IMG/VR virus record: IMGVR_UViG_3300005607_000019
Location: 1-45,839 of that record
Direction: 5' to 3' (one strand)
Source of the DNA: a virus
DNA length: 45,839 nucleotides
Notes under the pieces: model-generated
The model's input: the letters and a program-made list of their open reading frames with translations, nothing else
Databases searched by the model: none
What the model was told of the DNA's origin: nothing
In this document: positions 35,087 through 41,685 of the stretch, piece after piece
Layout of the letters: every line of letters begins with the position of its first letter
Position numbering within the stretch: position 1 is the stretch's first letter
Position numbers and translations under genes: made by a program

Positions 35087-36249
35087 CAGAAGTACTCCCG
35101 GAGCGTCTCGTCGTAACGCTTGCAGATCGCGTCGAGGCTGTACTGTTCTTGGATGATGGGCTTCAGCTCATCGGCCCACTGCTTTGGTGTCTGGTGGCTG
35201 GTGCGGAACTTGGTCACGCGCTTCTTGAAGTCCTCTTCGCTGGGATTGGCCCAACGTGAACCTGGCATGAAGATCTTGTTGTCGATCCTCGATGGGTGAA
35301 CGTCGCCGAGCTGGTAGTAGACGCTGATGTACTTCCCGTGCTTCAGGAAGTCCAGGTGTCCTGACCATCCGGTTGCGATGATGGGCAGGCCGCTGGCCGC
35401 TGCTTCGAGGATGGGCAAACCAAAGCCCTCGCCACGGGTCAACGAGACCAATGCCTTGATCTTCGGGTGCCGGTAAAGACTGGCAACTTCCATGTCGTTC
35501 ATGTCACCGTGAAGCAGGTAGACCTTCGGACCCTTGCCTCCAGCGAGCTGCCGGGTCTCGTTGGTAACTGCCGTCAGCAGACCCTTGGTCATGCCGCGGT
35601 CGATCAGGCTGTTGCGGCCCGCGTTGGTCTTCAAGACGATGCCAACCTCAGGATCGTCCTTGAACGCTTCGGTCAGCCACTTGATGGTGTAGAAGATGTT
35701 CTTTCGGTCGTTTTCCGGGTTGTTTCCCGTCAGTTGACCGAAGACCAGGAAGTTGAACGGTGTCTCGAAGTCGCACAGCGGTGGCAGGTCTTCGAGCTTG
35801 CAGGCGTCAGCGTACGCCTCGGGGATGACGTAGAGAGGCTTGTTGACGGGTCCCGTGTTGGTGAGGCACGATTTGGTGTGCTGGCTGGGCACGACCACCG
35901 CGGTCATCTTGTTGCAAGCCGCGGGCCACGATGGATTGCACCTGTCAGTCTCGACACCTGCGGTCACTCCGATGTTGACAGGAGCGATCGACGGGTCCCA
36001 CTCGTTGGGCAACTGCAGCTGGACGGAGACGTCTGCCTTGAAGTCAGGCTTGACGGTCCGCTTCATGATCTCCCCCACGAGGCCCTCATGTGCCTTTGCA
36101 TCGAGCAACCAGGGCGTCTCACCCCAGGGGAGCGTCGAAAACTTGACGTCGACACCGGGCTTCCTCAGCAGCCACTGTGCGAGCTGCCGGGCATGCACGC
36201 CATAGCCAGACTGTGTCAGGGACGGGCCCCTCAGTACGACGGTCTTCAT
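35086..36249 (-). CDS. GT4-type glycosyltransferase (387 aa)
   Basis: A GT-B fold glycosyltransferase of the GT4/GT1 type that transfers a sugar from a nucleotide donor to an unknown acceptor. The N-terminal domain opens with a glycine-rich loop, LTQSGYGVHARQLA (11-24). The C-terminal domain has KALVSLTRGEGFGLPILEAA, in which E274 and E282 give the EX7E donor-binding motif, followed by SGLPIIATGWSGHLDFL. Full length for the family. It overlaps the preceding glycosyltransferase by 4 nt. Acceptors in phages include modified DNA bases, virion proteins and host surface glycans; nothing here decides among them. Confidence 0.87.
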   Translation of the reverse strand: MKTVVLRGPSLTQSGYGVHARQLAQWLLRKPGVDVKFSTLPWGETPWLLDAKAHEGLVGEIMKRTVKPDFKADVSVQLQLPNEWDPSIAPVNIGVTAGVETDRCNPSWPAACNKMTAVVVPSQHTKSCLTNTGPVNKPLYVIPEAYADACKLEDLPPLCDFETPFNFLVFGQLTGNNPENDRKNIFYTIKWLTEAFKDDPEVGIVLKTNAGRNSLIDRGMTKGLLTAVTNETRQLAGGKGPKVYLLHGDMNDMEVASLYRHPKIKALVSLTRGEGFGLPILEAAASGLPIIATGWSGHLDFLKHGKYISVYYQLGDVHPSRIDNKIFMPGSRWANPSEEDFKKRVTKFRTSHQTPKQWADELKPIIQEQYSLDAICKRYDETLREYF

Positions 36250-37607
36250 CCGATCACCAACTTCTCCCAGCGCGGCTTGCGTGACTTCTGCCAGTTGTCG
36301 ACCAGACCTGTCAACGTCGTGTCCCAGTCGTGGATCAGGTTCTGGATGTTGTAGTCCTTGAGGGCGTGTTCACGGGCACGTTGCCCGATCGCCTCTCGCT
36401 TGACGGGGCCCATCTCGTACAGCTGCGTGAAGGCGTCGCGCAGCTTCTCATGTGAGATGAAGTCCTCGTAGATGTACGGGACCATCTGGTTGCCGACCAG
36501 CGTCTTGACGTCTGGCTCGAGGGCGATGCCGTACTGCTCACCCGTCTCGTGGTCCTCGACCTGCCGAGTCAGGCCACCCGTCTTGATGGCGATGATGGGC
36601 TTCCCACACATCATCATCTCCAGGGTGGGCAGGCCGAAGCCCTCGTTGCACGACCGGTTGACGACGCAGTCGCCGATGTTGTAGAGGGCATTCATCTGCT
36701 CGAAGCCGATGCGGTCTTTCGAGAAGACGATGTGGTCTTTCATGTGGAACATGTCGATGACGTGGTGGAGGTTGGGTCCCTCGGGGTCCATCGGGTCCGT
36801 GTGCAGGACCAGCGTGCCCTTCCGGTGACCGTGCTTCTTCTCCATCTCGTCAAGGAACATCTTGAACGATAGGATGATGTCGCTCGGCATCTTGCGACGC
36901 GCGTTGCGTGACACATAGAGGGCGACAAAGTGATCGAGCCGGTTCTGGCCCAAGATCATTGCCTTGAGGCGCTGGCGCTCTGAGTCGGGCAACGGGTGGA
37001 AGACTTCCCTGGGCACCGCGTGCGGGATGTAGTTCGTCTTCTCCGGGAACCGCTGCTTCACCATCTCGTAGGTCGGGTAGTTGATGCAGTTGATGAGGTC
37101 GGTCGACTCGTAGAGGACCCGGTTGAACTCCGGCCAGGGTGGGTTGTCCCACAGGTGATTGTATGCGATCGGACAGATCTGGTGGATCTCGTCCTCCATC
37201 TCCCAGACCCAGATGAAGAAACGCGGGTCAGTGAAGAGGAGCAGGACATCCGGCCGCTCGACGGCCAGCGTCATGCGAAGCAGGTTCTTGTCACCGAAGC
37301 CGTTTGTCGGCTTGATGATGAAGTCGTCGTTGACCTTGATGGTGTTGTAGTTGTCGTGCTTGACCGCTCCGCCGAAGCACCGGAACGTCCAGTTCCCGGT
37401 CTGCAGGAGGCCGGTGATCAGGTACCGTGCCTGCACGCCAACGCCGCTGGTCGACAGCGGGTGGTCGCTCAGCAGCAGGACCTTCTTCTTTGGGCCCTTG
37501 CTGGGAACCTTGGCGACATCCGGTGGGACCGCCGAGAAGTTCACGATCGGCGGGATCACGGGCTGCGACTGGATCTGTTGGAGGACCTGCGGTTGCTGGT
37601 CTGTCAT
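36246..37607 (-). CDS. GT4-type glycosyltransferase (453 aa)
   Basis: A second GT-B glycosyltransferase, paralogous in layout to the next gene. The first 38 residues are Gln/Pro/Val-rich and probably disordered. The donor-side loop is SDHPLSTSGVGVQARYL (47-63), comparable with the SGYGVHAR loop of its neighbour. YVSRNARRKMPSDIILSFKM marks the start of the C-terminal domain and CNEGFGLPTLEMMMCGKPII carries the EX7E pair E322/E330. Cytosolic, no membrane segment. SD is a GGAAAC-type sequence close to the ATG. Both enzymes probably act in one sugar pathway, because two paralogues are fused in one transcript with overlapping ends. Confidence 0.87.
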   Translation of the reverse strand: MTDQQPQVLQQIQSQPVIPPIVNFSAVPPDVAKVPSKGPKKKVLLLSDHPLSTSGVGVQARYLITGLLQTGNWTFRCFGGAVKHDNYNTIKVNDDFIIKPTNGFGDKNLLRMTLAVERPDVLLLFTDPRFFIWVWEMEDEIHQICPIAYNHLWDNPPWPEFNRVLYESTDLINCINYPTYEMVKQRFPEKTNYIPHAVPREVFHPLPDSERQRLKAMILGQNRLDHFVALYVSRNARRKMPSDIILSFKMFLDEMEKKHGHRKGTLVLHTDPMDPEGPNLHHVIDMFHMKDHIVFSKDRIGFEQMNALYNIGDCVVNRSCNEGFGLPTLEMMMCGKPIIAIKTGGLTRQVEDHETGEQYGIALEPDVKTLVGNQMVPYIYEDFISHEKLRDAFTQLYEMGPVKREAIGQRAREHALKDYNIQNLIHDWDTTLTGLVDNWQKSRKPRWEKLVIG

Positions 37608-37636
37608 CGTGTTTCCATCCTAACCACTGGGCGACG

Positions 37637-37666
37637 CCTGTAACAGGTTCTGCACTTCAGGTGCAG
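37637..37666 (-). terminator. Tandem inverted repeats after the nuclease gene
   Basis: CCTGTAACAGG (37637-37647) is a perfect 5+1+5 palindrome and CTGCAC-TTCAG-GTGCAG (37650-37666) a perfect 6-bp stem with 5-nt loop that includes the nuclease stop codon. On the minus-strand transcript they form two adjacent hairpins between the nuclease and the glycosyltransferases. No U-run follows, so this is either a weak or partial terminator, an RNA-processing or stability element, or a protein-binding site. Confidence 0.35.
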
Positions 37667-38505
37667 TGAGGGGTGTTGTAGAAGTCGCAGAACTGACAGT
37701 TGTTGCGATTCTTGATCGCGATCCCGCGCTTGACGCTGGTGATCATGTTGTTGATGACCTTCAGAGACTTCCCGGTCGTAACCTCGCCGACCGATGTCGT
37801 CACCAGCTCACAGTGCTTCCCGGGCTTGCCCGTGCGCTTCAGCAACACGAACCCGCAGCGAACGTCCTTGGGATCGTGTCCGGTCTTCGACGACCAGTAG
37901 TTCTTGTAGAGGACGAGCTGCGACCTGACGAGCTCATCGCTCTTCTTGTACATCGACCAACCCCACGATGTGGTCTTCCAGTCGAGGAGCCAGATCAGCA
38001 TCTTGCCCCGCGGTCCTGGGGCCCGGATGATGGCGTCAATGTAGCCCTTGAACGCGTGGGTGCTGCCCTCAACCGGCTCGTACAATGCGTGTTCGGCGTC
38101 GACGTACTCCCACCCAGGGAACTGTTCGTCCATCCACTGCGGCACGTCGGCCAGGATCGACATCCCCGCCTTGCCGAACTCTTGGAACTTCTCGACGGTG
38201 TACTGCTCGGGCGCCTTGGGCCCGTTCACGGTCCACAGTTCCTTGAGTTTGTTGAGGAAGACCTTGCGGTCCATCACTCGTGTCTTGAGGTAGTTTTCGC
38301 AGGCGGCGTGGATCGCGGTCCCGAAATCCATGTGGATTCCGGGCATGTCCTCGCCGATCTTCTTCACATACTTCAGAAGATGCCGGTACGAACACTCGCT
38401 CCAGTCACGGATCTCCGAGAAGCTGACGTGCGGCTTTCCCGTCGGCAGTTTCTCGTACTTGGCCTGTTCGGCCTCCTGCTCGGGTGTCAGAGCTTCACGG
38501 GGCAT
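37657..38505 (-). CDS. PD-(D/E)XK nuclease, RecB/Cas4-like, with Fe-S-type cysteines
   Basis: A 282-aa nuclease of the RecB/Cas4 branch. Core residues are H66 (FGTAIHAACENYL), D157 (GYIDAII), D175-W-K177 (LLDWKTT) and Q196/Y200 (SQLVLY), which matches the H-D-(D/E)XK-Q arrangement. Cysteines occur at 38 (SECSYRHLLKY) and at 270, 273 and 281 (NCQFCDF then PHC), the one-plus-three pattern that holds a 4Fe-4S cluster in Cas4, AddB and related exonucleases. It starts shortly after the two tRNAs without an evident SD, so the start could be different; MPREALT is the only good one. Likely role: DNA end processing, recombination or host DNA degradation. No cas1 or CRISPR array nearby. Confidence 0.85.
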   Translation of the reverse strand: MPREALTPEQEAEQAKYEKLPTGKPHVSFSEIRDWSECSYRHLLKYVKKIGEDMPGIHMDFGTAIHAACENYLKTRVMDRKVFLNKLKELWTVNGPKAPEQYTVEKFQEFGKAGMSILADVPQWMDEQFPGWEYVDAEHALYEPVEGSTHAFKGYIDAIIRAPGPRGKMLIWLLDWKTTSWGWSMYKKSDELVRSQLVLYKNYWSSKTGHDPKDVRCGFVLLKRTGKPGKHCELVTTSVGEVTTGKSLKVINNMITSVKRGIAIKNRNNCQFCDFYNTPHCT

Positions 38506-38552
38506 TACGTCAGATCGTAACGCACACGCGATAGATTGTTCAGGATCTTAGG

Positions 38553-38626
38553 CGCCCCCGGTGGGATTCGAACCCACAACCGCTTCGGGTTGAAATCCGG
38601 CTGCTCTACCTTTGAGCTACGGGAGC
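38553..38626 (-). tRNA. tRNA, anticodon region tentatively UUC (Glu); unusual anticodon arm
   Basis: A 74-nt cloverleaf on the minus strand. The acceptor GCTCCCG pairs with CGGGGGC (one G-U), the D-arm is GCTC/GAGC, and the T-arm is GTGGG-TTCGAAT-CCCAC. The anticodon arm reads GCCGG-ATTTCAA-CCCGA, with T33 and TTC at 34-36, but only three of five stem pairs form (G-A at 27/43 and C-C at 29/41 fail). The extra spacing also allows an 8-nt loop. Discriminator is G; the next bases are CCT, so CCA is not encoded. It lies 1 nt after the CCA of the neighbouring tRNA. The tRNA call is firm; the amino acid is tentative. Confidence 0.75.
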
Positions 38627-38627
38627 T

Positions 38628-38703
38628 TGGAGGGCCTGATGGGGTTCGAACCCACGACGCACCGGGTTGAAATCCGGGTACTCTGCCTCTGAGTTACAGG
38701 CCC
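38628..38703 (-). tRNA. tRNA, anticodon region tentatively UUC (Glu); CCA encoded
   Basis: A 76-nt gene including CCA (38628-38630). Acceptor GGGCCTG/CAGGCCC is perfect, D-arm ACTC/GAGT, T-arm GTGGG-TTCGAAC-CCCAT. The anticodon arm is CCCGG-ATTTCAA-CCCGG with a C-C mismatch at 29/41, or a 4-bp CCGG/CCGG stem with an 8-nt loop. TTC sits at 34-36 in the first reading. It shares a 15-nt anticodon core with the next tRNA. It begins 7 nt after the SpoT-like gene, so it is probably cut from the same transcript. Confidence 0.8.
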
Positions 38704-38710
38704 GCTCAGA

Positions 38711-39328
38711 TCAAGTATCACACTCGAGCAACGTCGCCTGCCTCTCGGTCTCGCGACGCACTGCGTCACGGAGCCAGGCCGCGCGGTCACGGTGTTTGAT
38801 GGGCACCAGGTGCATCATCCGGTCGAACAATGGGAAGTATTTCTCGCGTGTTTCAGCGACCTGCTTCGCCCGAAACTCTCGCGAGGTGCCGGGCAGCGTG
38901 CGGTTGTTGTCCAGACGGTCGCACCCCTTGACGATGTAGGGCCACCATAGGGTGCACGAGTTGAAGCGTTCGAGGTAGCCCTCCTTCGGTGTCTTGCTCA
39001 GGACCTTGACGGTCGTGGCGACCTTGCTGCCGAAGCAGTGCTCGATGATGCCCGGCGTCACGTCACGAGTGTCCTCTGGACAGTCGTGCAGCAACGCCGA
39101 GATGATGAGCCCGGGCTCGATGATCTTGACCTCGTCGATGAGCGTCAGGGCAACGCGGCGCGGGTGCTCAAAGTAACGCACCGGCTTGCCGTCGGGTCCG
39201 AGCTCCTTGCGCCTCTGGGAACGGTGGCCAAACTTCGCCAGGGTGTAGGCGAGCTGGATGTCGAGCAAGTCGCTCGGCGCCAACATCGGCTCCAACCTGG
39301 CGAAGAAGGCGGTGCGGTTCTCGGTCAC
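38711..39328 (-). CDS. SpoT/MESH1-like HD hydrolase
   Basis: A 205-aa HD-domain protein of the SpoT hydrolase/MESH1 type, without synthetase or regulatory domains. Metal and catalytic residues are H55 (YFEHPRRVA), H81-D82 (ALLHDCPEDT, with E85/D86) and D137-R138 in KGCDRLDNNRT; H35 of FGHRSQRR fits the usual leading segment. Such small enzymes hydrolyse (p)ppGpp or related alarmones, and MESH1 also removes the phosphate from NADPH. The start is GTG, overlapping the upstream stop (GTGA) with GAGG as SD. It sits between a tRNA-binding domain and two tRNAs. Alternative substrates include other pyrophosphorylated nucleotides made by toxins. Confidence 0.88.
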   Translation of the reverse strand: MTENRTAFFARLEPMLAPSDLLDIQLAYTLAKFGHRSQRRKELGPDGKPVRYFEHPRRVALTLIDEVKIIEPGLIISALLHDCPEDTRDVTPGIIEHCFGSKVATTVKVLSKTPKEGYLERFNSCTLWWPYIVKGCDRLDNNRTLPGTSREFRAKQVAETREKYFPLFDRMMHLVPIKHRDRAAWLRDAVRRETERQATLLECDT

Positions 39329-39660
39329 CCCAACCTCGTGCCCGGTCTGACGGTGCCCGGGAGCAGCGCGACCTGCACTCCACCGTCGATCTCGGCGGCG
39401 AGGATCATACCGTTGCTCTCCAGGCCCTTCATGGTGCGGGGCGGCAGGTTGACGACGAAGGCCGCCGTCATGTCGACCAACGTCGACGGTTCGTAGCTCC
39501 TGCTGATGCGAGCGAGGACCTGTCGGGTTCCCAGCTCACCGAAGTCGACTTGCAACTTCAGGAGCTCGGACTTGGGAACCGCCTCGGCCGCGGTGATGCG
39601 GCCGGCGCGGATGTCGACCTTCATGAAGTCGTCGAAGGTGCAGGTGCTTGCTTGGTCCAT
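39325..39660 (-). CDS. Free-standing tRNA-binding domain (EMAP-II/CsaA/MetRS-C-like)
   Basis: A 111-aa OB-fold tRNA-binding domain of the kind found at the C-terminus of methionyl-tRNA synthetase and in CsaA/Trbp111. Diagnostic segments are FMKVDIRAGRI, AVPKSELLKLQVDFGE, QVLARISRSYEP and VVNLPPRTMKGLESNGMILA. I chose the ATG at 39660 (MDQASTC) because GGGAAG lies 5 nt before it and it follows the Pth2-like stop as TGA-C-ATG. An ATG at 39672 would add 4 residues but overlap more. It may deliver or protect tRNA; CsaA homologues have also been linked to protein export, so tRNA binding is the more likely but not the only option. Confidence 0.87.
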   Translation of the reverse strand: MDQASTCTFDDFMKVDIRAGRITAAEAVPKSELLKLQVDFGELGTRQVLARISRSYEPSTLVDMTAAFVVNLPPRTMKGLESNGMILAAEIDGGVQVALLPGTVRPGTRLG

Positions 39661-39661
39661 G

Positions 39662-40018
39662 TCACTTCCCATGGTTCAATTCTCTAAGCGCCAAGGGCAG
39701 TCCTTTGCACAGCTCGGCGGTCTTGGGATGCGGCTCGATTGCGATCGCGGTGATGGCACCGCCGACGTCGGGCTCCCGGAACGCCGACCAGCGGAGGCCG
39801 GCGTCCTGGGCTTGCGTGATGAGACGCATCAGCTCGACTTCGTTCTCGACCGACAGCCACCCAAGGTAGTTCGAGTTCTTGAACCACTCGGCATCGCGCT
39901 CCGGATGGTCGGCCGTGAACTGCCGCAGAGCGTGCTGGGACTGCACCCCCTGGTACCCGGGCGGGATGTCCCGACGGGTCACCACGTAGAGCTTGTCACC
40001 CATCTTGATGGTGGCCAT
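39662..40018 (-). CDS. Pth2-like peptidyl-tRNA hydrolase family protein
   Basis: A 118-aa protein with the small alpha/beta fold of Pth2-type peptidyl-tRNA hydrolases: KLYVVTRRDIPPGYQGVQSQ, then HA (28-29), LGWLSVENEVELMRL and FREPDVGGAITAIAIEPHP followed by LPLAL. In Pth2 enzymes the first segment is KGKxAAQxxHA with catalytic lysine; here it is GYQGVQSQHA, so the Lys is missing and activity may be changed. The start at 40018 (MATIKMG) has GAGGAAA as SD 5 nt upstream; a longer frame to 40177 overlaps the upstream gene and is rejected. Neighbours handle tRNA, which fits the call. Confidence 0.7.
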   Translation of the reverse strand: MATIKMGDKLYVVTRRDIPPGYQGVQSQHALRQFTADHPERDAEWFKNSNYLGWLSVENEVELMRLITQAQDAGLRWSAFREPDVGGAITAIAIEPHPKTAELCKGLPLALRELNHGK

Positions 40019-40026
40019 GGCTTTCC

Positions 40027-40449
40027 TCAGCTTGCCTTTTCGAGGGCGGTCTGAGGGGGCTCCACGACCCACTGCGACGTGCCGTTTGCTTGCTTGACCC
40101 ACTTGCCCGTGCCTCCCTCGAGCAGCTTCGTGACCGTCTCCAGGTCGTACTTGATGTACCCCCGTTTCGGGTCCCACCCGTTGTGAGCCGTCATGATGTC
40201 GAGGACGACTTGCGGGTTGAGCTTGTTGTTTTCGGCGGGCTGCTCGATCTGGCCGTACGGTACACCGCGGAGGAGCCCGTATGCAACCAGGTGGGCACGG
40301 CAGTGATTGCCAAGAGCCCGCTTTTCGTTCCAGAGACGGTTCTTGCGCTCTTTCTCCGTCTTGGAGATACGCGATGCAATGGTGCTACCCGCGCACTGAA
40401 AGCCGCGGATCTTGGCACGGAGAACCTGAAGACCGATGGGAAATGACAT
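40027..40449 (-). CDS. Hypothetical protein (140 aa)
   Basis: A 140-aa basic protein starting MSFPIGLQVLRAKIRGF. Residues 25-60 are rich in Lys/Arg (ISKTEKERKNRLWNEKRALG, NHCRAHLVAYGLLRGVPYGQ), followed by a region with two probable helices (LNPQVVLDIMTAHNGWDPKR, YIKYDLETVTKLLEGGTGKW). Basic character with a helical end would suit nucleic-acid binding, but no HTH or zinc motif is evident. GAGG is the SD with 9 nt spacing. It heads a set of translation-linked genes (Pth2-like, tRNA-binding, SpoT-like, tRNAs). Family not recognised. Confidence 0.65.
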   Translation of the reverse strand: MSFPIGLQVLRAKIRGFQCAGSTIASRISKTEKERKNRLWNEKRALGNHCRAHLVAYGLLRGVPYGQIEQPAENNKLNPQVVLDIMTAHNGWDPKRGYIKYDLETVTKLLEGGTGKWVKQANGTSQWVVEPPQTALEKAS

Positions 40450-40593
40450 GATGGAACCTCTTTCAACTCAAACACTTGACACACACTCAACGCGAACGGA
40501 GATGTGTCAGTGGAGGAGGTCCACGGGCCTCAGGAAGCGGTTCTACCGCTTTGCATTCAGAGGAAGCCTGTCATCACGACTATACTCTAGGCC
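40450..40593 (-). promoter_or_regulatory. 144-nt leader with hairpin and possible promoter
   Basis: The longest gap in the minus-strand block. It contains a perfect 6-bp inverted repeat with 5-nt loop (AAGCGG-TTCTA-CCGCTT, 40535-40551), and on the minus strand TATAGT at 40579-40584 preceded by CTAGAG, a candidate -10. The distance to the next start (40449) would leave a leader of about 120 nt. Two TTGAGT-like words lie nearer the gene at 40460-40490. No clear -35 is seen. It probably separates the NAD/macro/peptidase transcript from the tRNA-related one. Confidence 0.35.
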
Positions 40594-41121
40594 TCAGACA
40601 GGTCGTTGTACAGGCGAGATGCTGTAGTGCACCACACCACGTTTGTCGACGTAGCGAAGCCTCTTCTTGAGCTTGTTCCACGACCAGAGCTGGATGACGG
40701 GGCCGGGCCGGCTGGAGTCGAAGATCAGGTACCCGCGTGCTGACACGTGCAAGCAAGCGATCCAATGCTCCCACCGCTCAACGCTGAGGACAAGCGGGAT
40801 GCCCTTCTTGAGCAGCCTGTGGATCTGCCGCTTGGCCTCCGCCGCGCTCTCAACGTCGATGGTTCGCCACCGCCCGCCCACGAGGAACGCTCCGAGCTCC
40901 ATGCCCCGGTCTCCGGTGCCCGCTCGGGTCGAGTGGCACATCCGGATCAGGTCGTACGGGTCGATGTCAAGGCCCAGCTTCAGGAAGCAGTGACGCAGAG
41001 CCCAAGGCCCACATGCCCACTTGTTCTTCTGTGGATAGATCAGCGACCCGGCAACGCACACGGGGTTTGCCTCGGTTCCCAGACCGACGTGTTTGTACGC
41101 CTCCCGGACGAACCGTGACAT
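40594..41121 (-). CDS. Papain/C39-like cysteine peptidase-fold protein (175 aa)
   Basis: A 175-aa protein with a papain-like triad layout: Cys37 in WACGPWALRHCFLKLG, His119 in RWEHWIACLHVSARG and Asp135 in YLIFDSSRPG, preceded by the helix KRQIHRLLKKGIPLVLSV that in C39-type peptidases precedes the His strand. No signal peptide or membrane segment. It starts directly after the macro domain stop (TGA-ATG). It could be a peptidase that cuts a host or phage protein, an isopeptidase/deamidase or a transglutaminase-like acyltransferase; all share this triad. Position in a nucleotide metabolism set suggests a host-takeover or anti-defence role rather than a structural one. Confidence 0.72.
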   Translation of the reverse strand: MSRFVREAYKHVGLGTEANPVCVAGSLIYPQKNKWACGPWALRHCFLKLGLDIDPYDLIRMCHSTRAGTGDRGMELGAFLVGGRWRTIDVESAAEAKRQIHRLLKKGIPLVLSVERWEHWIACLHVSARGYLIFDSSRPGPVIQLWSWNKLKKRLRYVDKRGVVHYSISPVQRPV

Positions 41122-41685
41122 TCACTTGTTCCAGGGCACCGTCCTGGCATCCTTGGTGTCGAAGTCGTAGACGTAAGTGTCCACGTCGGCAAGGGCCCGT
41201 TCGATGATGGGTTCGATCTCGGTCCACTTGCCTCCCGCCAAGCCGCAGCCGATGCGGGGCATGTGGACGCTGCCACCGCCGATGTGTTCGACGAAGGCCT
41301 TGACTTGCTTCAGGCACTTTTCCAGTGCATCGTACCTGATGGGTGGGACGCCGTTCTGGACAAGGACACCGTGTTGGCCGATCATGTTGGCGACGTAGGT
41401 GATCTCCTTGAACGGAGGCAGGCCCACGTGAGCGACAGGCACGAACATCACTGCACCAAGCTCCAGCTTTTGACCGATGGTGACGTCGCTGTAGCCCGGG
41501 ACGAGCAGCATGTTCTCCTGCTCCTGGTACCAGCGGCGGTACATCTGCTCGGGCTCGGGCCATCGCTTGGACAGAGACAGGACGAAACCACGTCCCCATC
41601 CGCCGATGTCATTGCAGACATGTGCAATGATCTTGTTACCCTTGACCTTCGGGTCAGTGGCGTCTCCCTCGAGGTACGTGATCAT
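41122..41685 (-). CDS. Macro domain protein (ADP-ribose binding/hydrolysing)
   Basis: A 187-aa macro domain. Key segments are ITYLEGDATDP, IIAHVCNDIGGWGRGF (N25-D26 and the glycine loop that hold ADP-ribose), ITYVANMIGQHGV, PPIRYDALEKCLKQV and HMPRIGCGLAGGKWTEIEPI (the second phosphate loop). This matches the ALC1/Poa1p-type branch, which removes phosphate from ADP-ribose 1''-phosphate or ADP-ribose from targets. Start chosen at 41685 because GGAGAAAAC precedes it and it gives an ATGA overlap with the phosphatase stop; an upstream in-frame start only adds non-conserved residues. Substrate could be Appr1p from tRNA repair, or ADP-ribosylated DNA, RNA or protein. Confidence 0.9.
   Translation of the reverse strand: MITYLEGDATDPKVKGNKIIAHVCNDIGGWGRGFVLSLSKRWPEPEQMYRRWYQEQENMLLVPGYSDVTIGQKLELGAVMFVPVAHVGLPPFKEITYVANMIGQHGVLVQNGVPPIRYDALEKCLKQVKAFVEHIGGGSVHMPRIGCGLAGGKWTEIEPIIERALADVDTYVYDFDTKDARTVPWNK

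Noticed and set aside
35467-36354. A 295-codon + strand frame opposite the glycosyltransferases
   Set aside because: Antisense to conserved GT4 motifs on the minus strand, with no own SD or motif.
37657-38505. CRISPR-Cas locus suggested by the Cas4-like protein
   Set aside because: No cas1/cas2, effector genes or regularly spaced repeats are present.
38553-38703. Opal (UGA) recoding through a UCA suppressor tRNA
   Set aside because: The UCA reading needs an 8-nt loop, and TGA is the ordinary stop of most genes here, with no in-frame TGA inside conserved domains.
39662-40177. Longer start for the Pth2-like protein
   Set aside because: The extra 53 residues overlap the upstream gene in another frame and look random; the ATG at 40018 has a clear SD.
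40967-41599. A 210-codon minus-strand frame overlapping the macro gene
   Set aside because: Out of frame with the conserved macro domain and rich in Arg/Pro/His, as expected for a shadow.
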